Source: an uncultured Eubacteriales bacterium
GTDB lineage: Bacteria > Bacillota > Clostridia > Oscillospirales > Acutalibacteraceae
Assembly (NCBI GenBank): GCA_905198155.1
Contig: CAJKBQ010000032.1
Span: 1-28,866 of the forward strand
Reading direction: 5' to 3'
DNA length: 28,866 bases
The translations under genes were made by a program, and so were the position numbers. A model generated the notes under the pieces. That model did no database searches. It was not told the origin of the DNA and saw nothing but the letters and a program-made list of their open reading frames with translations. Of the stretch, positions 1-5,292 are shown piece after piece. Each line of letters starts with the position of its first letter. The stretch's first letter is position 1.

Positions 1-54
1 TTCCTGCAAAAGTATTTCGTCAAAGGCGTCATGATTGGCGCGGTGAAAGGGTAA
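1..54 (+). CDS. C-terminal end of a carbohydrate ABC transporter permease (partial)
   Basis: Reading frame 1 runs in from the left edge and ends at TAA 52-54, giving 17 residues that finish in YFVKGVMIGAVKG. MalG-type inner-membrane permeases of sugar ABC transporters (CUT1 family) commonly end in a very similar Q(K/R)YFVKG...GAVKG tail, so I infer that a sugar importer operon lies just to the left. A hairpin with a T-run follows 19 bases after the stop, so the gene appears to be the last of its operon. Only the tail is visible; the substrate cannot be told, although the neighbouring glycosidases make an oligosaccharide plausible. Confidence 0.72.
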   Translation, partial: FLQKYFVKGVMIGAVKG

Positions 55-72
55 TTCCCATCAAAAACCTGA

Positions 73-109
73 AATTGCCGGATCGCGGAGACGTGAGCGG
101 CAATTTTTT
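73..109 (+). terminator. Rho-independent terminator after the permease
   Basis: Arms AATTGCCG (73-80) and CGGCAATT (98-105) are perfectly complementary. An inner CGCG/CGTG pairing adds to the stem, and the 3' arm runs into six T. It closes the ABC transporter operon. Confidence 0.8.
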
Positions 110-178
110 GCGCCCAAATCTTCAGATCCGCCAACTTTTTCTTTAATTTCTCCCTATCTTTTCGCCGTCCCGCTGTGT

Positions 179-203
179 TATAATATAAAAAAGGGCAATT
201 GCC
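179..203 (+). promoter_or_regulatory. Likely promoter -10 and +1 palindrome of the aldo/keto reductase gene
   Basis: A perfect TATAAT lies at 179-184; no good -35 is visible 16-18 bases upstream, so an activator may be needed or the site may be weak. About 10 bases downstream, around the expected start of transcription, is the perfect 10-base palindrome GGCAATTGCC (194-203), which could be an operator. The ribosome binding site AAAGGAGG follows directly (207-214). Confidence 0.5.
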
Positions 204-223
204 TGCAAAGGAGGTACCCCAAA

Positions 224-1378
224 ATGAAATATCGGGAGCTGGGCAGCACCGGGCTGCGCGTCAGCGAGATCGGACTGGGCGGTGAATGGCTGCAGCGCCA
301 TACGGACGCAGAAGTATGCGCCGTGTTCGACGCGTGCGACGAATGTGGGATCAATGTCGTGGACAGCTGGCTGGCTGCCCCCGACGTACGCACCCGGATC
401 GGCGATGCGCTGCGCGGCCGCCGCGACCGCTGGGTGATCGAAGGTCACATTGCCCCTACCTGGCAAAACGGGCAATACGTCTGTACCCGCGACCTGAAAT
501 ATGTGGAACCGGCGTTCCGCGACCTGCTCGACCGGCTGCATACCGATTTCCTTGATATTGGGATGGTGCATTATGTCGATCGTCCCGACGAACTGACGGA
601 AATGCTGAACGGCAGCCCGTTTATGCGCTATGTCCAAAAATTGAAATCCTGCGGGAATATCCGGCATATCGGCATCAGCACGCACAATGCTGCCGTCGCC
701 CAAATGGCCGCCCAATCCGGCGAGGTGGATGTGATCCTGTTCAGCATCAATCCGGCGTTCGATATGCTGCCGCCGTCCGAAGACATGAGCCTTTATTTTT
801 CCGACGAATACCGCAGCGATGTTTCGGGGCAGATCGACCCGGCGCGCGCCCGAATGTATGCGCTGTGCGCGCAGCGCGGCGTGGGGATTCATGTGATGAA
901 AGCCTATGCCGGCGGCAGGCTGTTTGATGCGCGGACTTCGCCGTTTGGGGCGGCGCTGACCCCGGTGCAGTGCCTGCATTATGCGCTGACACGCCCGGCA
1001 GTCGCCAGCGTGATGGTTGGGTGCGACACTCCTGCACACGTTTATGCCGCCGCCGCATACGAAACGGCGTCCGAATCCGACAAAGATTATGCTTCGGTAC
1101 TGGCTGCGGCACCAAAGCACGCGTACGGCGGGCAGTGTACCTATTGCGGGCACTGCGCCCCGTGTCCGGCAGGGATCGACGTCGCGATGGTCAACAAATT
1201 TACCGACCTGGCCGCGATGCAGCCGGAAGTACCGGACGGCATACGGGCACACTATCTGGCACTGGGTGCGACCGCTGCCGACTGCATCGCGTGCGGCGGG
1301 TGCGAAACGCGCTGTCCGTTCCATGTGCCGGTGATTGACCGGATGGCGCAGGCGCGGAAGCGGTTCGGTCAGGCGTGA
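224..1378 (+). CDS. Aldo/keto reductase-fold protein with C-terminal ferredoxin-type domain
   Basis: 384 residues, cytoplasmic. The N-terminal two thirds is an aldo/keto reductase TIM barrel, opening with the typical YRELGSTGLRVSEIGLGG. The C-terminus has two cysteine clusters: C305-x2-C-x2-C-x2-C followed by P, and C354-x2-C-x2-C-x3-C followed by P, as in [4Fe-4S] ferredoxin domains. The usual AKR catalytic tetrad looks degenerate: after D47 the expected Tyr position is Ala52, and the expected Lys position is His75 (GHI); the His of the MVH motif (H116) remains. I recall a Clostridia subgroup with the same GHI pattern, so this is probably a family trait rather than damage. The role is unknown; electron transfer or a redox step on a sugar or derivative fits the context. 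The ATG is preceded by AAAGGAGG at 207-214. The gene converges with the rhamnosidase-like gene. Confidence 0.88.
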   Translation: MKYRELGSTGLRVSEIGLGGEWLQRHTDAEVCAVFDACDECGINVVDSWLAAPDVRTRIGDALRGRRDRWVIEGHIAPTWQNGQYVCTRDLKYVEPAFRDLLDRLHTDFLDIGMVHYVDRPDELTEMLNGSPFMRYVQKLKSCGNIRHIGISTHNAAVAQMAAQSGEVDVILFSINPAFDMLPPSEDMSLYFSDEYRSDVSGQIDPARARMYALCAQRGVGIHVMKAYAGGRLFDARTSPFGAALTPVQCLHYALTRPAVASVMVGCDTPAHVYAAAAYETASESDKDYASVLAAAPKHAYGGQCTYCGHCAPCPAGIDVAMVNKFTDLAAMQPEVPDGIRAHYLALGATAADCIACGGCETRCPFHVPVIDRMAQARKRFGQA

Positions 1379-1414
1379 CTGCGCCGCCGGAACAGCCGTC
1401 CCAATTTCCCGTGA

Positions 1415-1503
1415 CTTTCCCGCCGGTCGGGGCGGGGAAAGAAGATCCGGATGATGCAGAACAACATCCCCGCAGGCAGTGAACCGCCGACGGGGATGAT
1501 TTT
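1415..1503. terminator. Terminator region between convergent aldo/keto reductase and rhamnosidase genes
   Basis: Two hairpins lie between the convergent genes. The first is CTTTCCCGCC (1415-1424) with GGCGGGGAAAG (1431-1441), one bulged G. The second is CATCCCCG (1465-1472) with CGGGGATG (1491-1498), followed by ATTTT on the + strand. The second is the better + strand terminator; no strong T-run is seen on the - strand side. Confidence 0.6.
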
Positions 1504-1509
1504 GCGTGC

Positions 1510-3447
1510 TTATTTTTCATGAAACAAATTGTAGTAAATAACCGGCCACGCGCTCCATCCGTGGCACAGGCTTCCCGCGTTGCCGAACGCTTTGGCGCCT
1601 TCTTCACACTCCCACACGCTCCCGGTGCGGGACATTTTGTAGTATGTGGAGCGAATCCAGTTCAGGATAATCGGTTTATACTTGAAGTAATTGCATTTCA
1701 GCAGCGCATCGAACACGAACCCGCGCATACTGGTCGATGCCGGAATCCACAGCGGATCCTCCCGCGCCAGCGAATCGGCGATGGTGTGGGCTTCGTCGTC
1801 GGTCGCAACGCCGGACAGAATCGCCAGTGCGTTCCCCAGCGCGGAATAATGCGGCGCACCTGCCCCGCGCCGCGTGCGGAACAGCCTGCGGTCAGCGTCC
1901 CAAAACGCCTGATGCACCGCCGGGCGCATGGCCGCCGCCCATTCGTCGTACGGTTCCACCGGTTTGCCCAGCTGCCGCGCGACGGACGCCATGTGCATCA
2001 GCGCGCAGATCAGCAGCGTGTTCAGGATCAGATCCGGTTCGTCGCGGACAAAATCCGGCGCCCGGTGCCAGACCGACCCGTCGTCCAGACCCGGCTGCCA
2101 CTCATAGAAATTCCAGTATTTTTTGCCTTCCCAATGGGTTATGACCAATCCGTCGCGGTAATGCGCGCGGAACGTGTCCAGAATGGTTGTCATGCACGGG
2201 TAAACCTCCGCCGCCAGCGACAGATCACCGGTGTGCTGCACATATTCGTCCACCGCAAACAGGAAATACAGCGAAAACGACGGAATGCACAGCCCCGGTG
2301 CTTTCGGCGCACAAATCGCGAGGTACCCGTCCGGCTGCAGGCTCTGGCTGAGCAGAATCAGCGATGCCCGCGGCGCGCCGTTCGGCAGGAAAGCGTAGTA
2401 TCCGCACAGCATCTGGTTCCGGCTGTCGAGCGCATACAGGGACTGTTCGCGCCACGGCGTGTCCTCGTAATGCTCGTGCAGGCAGACTTCCAGCGTGTGG
2501 ACGCACGCGTCGTAGATTTCGCGATCCAGCCGCTCCAACGGGCGGAATGTGGTTCGGTGCATAGGGAACACCGTCGGCCGCAGCCCAATGTATCGGATGT
2601 CGATTACCGATTCGCACTGCACTTCGATATATCGGCACCCCAGCCGCCGGAACGGGTTCATGTATGCGCTGACGCCCGGATTGCAGGTGAATTTCACCGA
2701 AAAATCCCGATCCCCAATGTGCTGCAATACCCGCCCGTTGACCAGGTGTTCGCCGTATGCAAATGTAATGGTCTGCTTTTTGCGGGATTCGATCGCGATA
2801 TCCAAAAATCCGGCGTGCTCGCACTGCAAGTCGAAAATATACACGTTCTGCGCCGGGGAGCCGAGCTGAATCGAATGCACCCGAGCACCCAGGTGCAGGT
2901 GCGGGATGGGGCGGGCGGTGAAATTCGTCGGTTTATCCACCGGCACCGACGGCGAAAATCCGTCCGGCTCGCCGGTCATCCATGGCGTTTCGTCCGGCAG
3001 CGAATACCAAAAGCTGTACCCCAGCTGCGAAGTAATGACCTTCCGCTCGCCGGAGCGGTATGCCCGGCTGCGGCGGCTGCGCGTGTGTGTGCCGCTGACG
3101 CACAGGGGCGCGCCGTCCGCCGCGATTTCGTAGATGACGCCGGCTTTGCCGACGCAGTACGTCGAAAAATCGGTTCCGTAGTACCACACGATCAGCGCGG
3201 CGCGGTTTTCGCCCGGAACACAGAATCCGGTGATATCCGTGGGGTTTGCCACCGGATGCGACTCATAGCAGGCATATTGTCCAAACGCGGCAAGTGTGCC
3301 GTTAAGGTACAGCGCGTAGTTGCTGTCGCTGCACACGGTGAACGTGATTTTCGCTGCGCCGTCCCATTGGAATGCGTCGGCGAATTCGGCGTAGCTGTCC
3401 GGCTGCGCGTCCGGTTCGTTCCAAATCCAAATACTCTGTTCCAGCAT
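1510..3447 (-). CDS. GH78-like alpha-L-rhamnosidase (intracellular)
   Basis: 645 residues, no signal peptide. Expected to release alpha-L-rhamnose from oligosaccharides or glycosides in the cytoplasm. An N-terminal beta-sandwich region (about 1-290, opening SIWIWNEPDA) precedes an alpha/alpha-barrel. The family's acidic motif is seen as EDTPWREQ at 328-335, with E334 in the place of the family's general-acid region, and the C-terminus has the usual WEC...SLCHGWSAWPV stretch. The family is often 800-1000 residues long, so this is a compact member lacking some accessory domains. The start at 3447 is set by AAGGAGG 9 bases upstream; the frame stays open further up to 3612 but that part would contain the promoter. 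Substrate preference within six-hairpin glycosidases is not certain. Confidence 0.82.
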   Translation of the reverse strand: MLEQSIWIWNEPDAQPDSYAEFADAFQWDGAAKITFTVCSDSNYALYLNGTLAAFGQYACYESHPVANPTDITGFCVPGENRAALIVWYYGTDFSTYCVGKAGVIYEIAADGAPLCVSGTHTRSRRSRAYRSGERKVITSQLGYSFWYSLPDETPWMTGEPDGFSPSVPVDKPTNFTARPIPHLHLGARVHSIQLGSPAQNVYIFDLQCEHAGFLDIAIESRKKQTITFAYGEHLVNGRVLQHIGDRDFSVKFTCNPGVSAYMNPFRRLGCRYIEVQCESVIDIRYIGLRPTVFPMHRTTFRPLERLDREIYDACVHTLEVCLHEHYEDTPWREQSLYALDSRNQMLCGYYAFLPNGAPRASLILLSQSLQPDGYLAICAPKAPGLCIPSFSLYFLFAVDEYVQHTGDLSLAAEVYPCMTTILDTFRAHYRDGLVITHWEGKKYWNFYEWQPGLDDGSVWHRAPDFVRDEPDLILNTLLICALMHMASVARQLGKPVEPYDEWAAAMRPAVHQAFWDADRRLFRTRRGAGAPHYSALGNALAILSGVATDDEAHTIADSLAREDPLWIPASTSMRGFVFDALLKCNYFKYKPIILNWIRSTYYKMSRTGSVWECEEGAKAFGNAGSLCHGWSAWPVIYYNLFHEK

Positions 3448-3481
3448 GGTAGAGCCTCCTTGCGGATGGTGTTGTGTTCCT

Positions 3482-3534
3482 ATTATAAAAGCCGGTGGCG
3501 CGGTTGTCAAGCCGTTTGGGCGAATGCGCCCAAA
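3482..3534 (-). promoter_or_regulatory. Consensus sigma-A promoter of the rhamnosidase gene with upstream palindrome
   Basis: On the - strand, TTGACA (complement of 3505-3510) and TATAAT (complement of 3482-3487) are separated by exactly 17 bases. Four bases upstream of the -35 sits a perfect inverted repeat, TTTGGGCG (3515-3522) and CGCCCAAA (3527-3534) with a 4-base spacer. A further CGCCCAAA half-site is at 3545-3552. The position just upstream of -35 suits an activator, or a repressor that overlaps polymerase. Confidence 0.85.
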
Positions 3535-3561
3535 AATATTCCGCCGCCCAAAACTTGTGTC

Positions 3562-3587
3562 ACATTTCCGCCCGGAATCCATAGAAT
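3562..3587 (+). promoter_or_regulatory. Possible sigma-E-type sporulation promoter of the Cys-rich gene
   Basis: ACATT (3562-3566), a 13-base spacer and CATAGAAT (3580-3587) resemble the mother-cell sigma-E consensus (ATATT ... CATACAnT), with one mismatch in each box. No good sigma-A promoter is visible before the gene at 3636. This is an inference from a short motif. Confidence 0.4.
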
Positions 3588-3635
3588 GATAGTGAAATTC
3601 CCAATCAATCACTCTTACTTATAAGGAGGACGGAA

Positions 3636-4445
3636 ATGGATAACAGACGACCGATTCAGGATGTCGAAAACCCCGGCTGCTTCAAAGAAGCCGTGTGCAT
3701 CAACGCGGAGCGGATTTATGATTCGTGTTCCTCTAAGGACTGCCTAGAGGATCTGCGCGTGTATTTCCCGGACGCGGAGCAGACGATCATCAACCAGGCG
3801 CGCAGCGTGCGGATTAAGCGCGCGCAGGTGCTGACCACGTACCTGGATTTGGAACCGGTGACGTTCAACCGCGGGTTTTACAGCGTCGATCTGACGATGT
3901 TTTTCGAGGTCACGCTGGAAGCGGTCACGTCGCCGCTGATCCCGACGCAGCTGGTGAGCGGCGTTGCGGTGTTCAGCAAAAAGGTGATCCTGTACGGCAG
4001 CGACGGCAGCGTCAAGGTGTACACATCCGAGTGCGACGCGCCAACCGAGGGTCTGGGTCGCAACACCAGTCCCAAAGCCATCGTCCAAATCGCCGACCCG
4101 ATCGGACTTTCGGCGAAACTGTGCGCGCCGGGCTGCGGATGTGAATGCTGCGAATCGTGCGGGATTCCGGAATCGGTGCGCGCGTGTTTCAACGGCACGT
4201 TCGGCCAGGTGGAACCGACGAATCTGGCGCTGGTCACGATCGGCGTGTTCTCGATCGTGCAGCTGGTGCGCGGCGTGCAGATGCTGATCCCGGCGTACGA
4301 TTTCTGTGTGCCGGAGAAAGAATGCGTCAACACGGCCGACAATCCGTGCGAGCTGTTCCGCAAAATCGATTTCCCCACCAGCGAATTTTTCCCGCCGAAG
4401 CTGGATTCCGACGATTGCAGCTGCGGCAGCGGAACCGCAACGTGA
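3636..4445 (+). CDS. Conserved Cys-rich protein, possibly spore-associated
   Basis: 269 residues, no signal peptide or membrane segment. It has about 17 cysteines, notably the early motif ERIYDSCSSKDCLEDLRVYF (26-45) and a dense CGCECCESCG cluster near 166-175, and ends DDCSCGSG. I recognise the YDSC..KDCLEDLRVYF pattern as recurring in uncharacterised Clostridia proteins but know no proven function. High cysteine content, a soluble middle part of beta character and a candidate sigma-E promoter (3562-3587) suggest a spore coat or other cross-linked structural role; this is inference. AAGGAGG ends 7 bases before the ATG. It stands alone between divergent and convergent neighbours, with a strong terminator behind it. 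Confidence 0.8.
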   Translation: MDNRRPIQDVENPGCFKEAVCINAERIYDSCSSKDCLEDLRVYFPDAEQTIINQARSVRIKRAQVLTTYLDLEPVTFNRGFYSVDLTMFFEVTLEAVTSPLIPTQLVSGVAVFSKKVILYGSDGSVKVYTSECDAPTEGLGRNTSPKAIVQIADPIGLSAKLCAPGCGCECCESCGIPESVRACFNGTFGQVEPTNLALVTIGVFSIVQLVRGVQMLIPAYDFCVPEKECVNTADNPCELFRKIDFPTSEFFPPKLDSDDCSCGSGTAT

Positions 4446-4454
4446 TAAAGCGCA

Positions 4455-4494
4455 CCCCCGTCCTTCGCTGTGCGGAGGGCGGGGGCGTTGTTTA
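4455..4494 (+). terminator. Terminator after the Cys-rich gene
   Basis: A 14-pair stem, arms 4455-4468 (CCCCCGTCCTTCGC) and 4472-4485 with two G-T wobbles, is closed by a 3-base loop and followed by CGTTGTTT. It also touches the 3' end of the convergent hicB. Confidence 0.8.
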
Positions 4495-4875
4495 GTCCAG
4501 GTGCAGCTGCTGCTTTAACCCGGATTGCAGAATGCTCGAAAAGTTCAGGTGCGCCGCTTCGGCGGCATCGTTCAGCCAGGACGGGATGGTGAGGGTTTTT
4601 TTGACGGATTTGGCATCGTGTTTCCGTCGATAAGCCATAGGATCATAGGCAATTAGTGTGATAAAATCCGGTTTTTCGACCGGAATGGATTCCAGCGCGG
4701 ACGGAACCGGGAGGGATGCCATCCCTTCCACATACAGCCCGATTGCATCCTGCGCCATTTCAAACGCTTCATCCATCGAATCGCCTTGCGTATAGCACCC
4801 TGTCAGATCCGGGATGCTTACAGAATACCCTTGTTCTTCCGGGTGGAAAATTGCGGGGTAATATTTTTTGCTCAT
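4492..4875 (-). CDS. hicB: HicB antitoxin
   Basis: 127 residues. The N-terminal part has the HicB partial RNase H-like fold pattern (HPEEQGYSVSIPDLTGC, then a helix rich in Glu/Ala, about 10-50). The C-terminal 40 residues (KKTLTIPSWLNDAAEAA...ILQSGLKQQL) look like a ribbon-helix-helix DNA-binding segment. It should bind and neutralise HicA and repress the operon through the palindrome in the shared promoter. It is the second gene, 25 bases after hicA, with GGGAGGT before the ATG. The length is usual for HicB of the RHH type. Confidence 0.92.
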   Translation of the reverse strand: MSKKYYPAIFHPEEQGYSVSIPDLTGCYTQGDSMDEAFEMAQDAIGLYVEGMASLPVPSALESIPVEKPDFITLIAYDPMAYRRKHDAKSVKKTLTIPSWLNDAAEAAHLNFSSILQSGLKQQLHLD

Positions 4876-4900
4876 AACCGATACCTCCCAAAATGAAAGT

Positions 4901-5089
4901 TTACTTCAAACCGGCCTGCTTCAAAATTGCCTGTTCAATTCCGCGTTTTAGATCCCGCGCGTGGAATGGTACAATGACGGTTTTGTTGCTTTTGGGGTTG
5001 AAGTATTTGTGATGCGATCCGTTTGAACTGATAAACAGAAAACCATTTTTCTTCAAAAGGCTTTCCATTTGTTTTGCTGTGAGCGGCAT
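4901..5089 (-). CDS. hicA: HicA mRNA interferase toxin
   Basis: 62 residues, the usual size for HicA. The small double-stranded-RNA-binding fold is indicated by QMESLLKKNGF, the catalytic-His motif SNGSHHKYF (H26 the expected catalytic residue) and the closing VPFHARDLKRGIEQAILKQAGL. It should cleave mRNA when free of HicB. It is the first gene of the pair; the SD is weak (AAGGGAT about 5-11 bases before ATG), which would keep toxin synthesis low. The gene and the DNA upstream are visibly richer in A/T than the surroundings, which fits horizontal gain. Confidence 0.93.
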   Translation of the reverse strand: MPLTAKQMESLLKKNGFLFISSNGSHHKYFNPKSNKTVIVPFHARDLKRGIEQAILKQAGLK

Positions 5090-5112
5090 AACGATCCCTT
5101 CTTTGTATATCC

Positions 5113-5141
5113 ATTATAACACGTACAATACGTGTTGTCAA
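5113..5141 (-). promoter_or_regulatory. hicAB promoter with operator palindrome in the spacer
   Basis: On the - strand, TTGACA (complement of 5136-5141), a 17-base spacer and TATAAT (complement of 5113-5118) form a perfect consensus promoter 24 bases before hicA. The entire spacer (5119-5135) is a perfect inverted repeat, ACACGTA-TTG-TACGTGT. Bound repressor there would block both promoter elements; HicB (ribbon-helix-helix) is the obvious candidate. Confidence 0.88.
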
Positions 5142-5241
5142 GCAAAAGATGTTTATTATTAAAATTTTTGTTCTCCCATTTGTTTAAGAACATTTAAGAT
5201 TTATTTCCCCCCGACCGCTTTATTTCCCGCTGCAAATGTGG

Positions 5242-5283
5242 TACAATAATCATAAAATATCGGAAAAACCGACCGGCGAGGAG
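5242..5283 (+). promoter_or_regulatory. Extended -10 promoter and SD of the P-type ATPase operon
   Basis: TGGTACAAT (-10 TACAAT at 5242-5247 with an upstream TG) forms an extended -10 element; the -35 is poor. GAGGAG at 5278-5283 is the SD for the ATG at 5293. Because the expected transcript starts near 5254, the alternative ATG at 5236 in the same frame would lie upstream of the message and is not used here. Confidence 0.6.
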
Positions 5284-5292
5284 ACGGAGCCT

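Noticed and set aside
5169..5192. TGTTCT ... AGAACA inverted repeat in the A/T-rich DNA between hicA and the ATPase gene
   Set aside because: Six-base arms with a 12-base spacer in A/T-rich DNA are easily found by chance, and it does not overlap either promoter.
5236..5292. Upstream ATG that would lengthen the P-type ATPase by 19 residues
   Set aside because: It lacks an SD and lies across the extended -10 promoter element, upstream of the expected transcript start. ATG 5293 has GAGGAG at the right distance.
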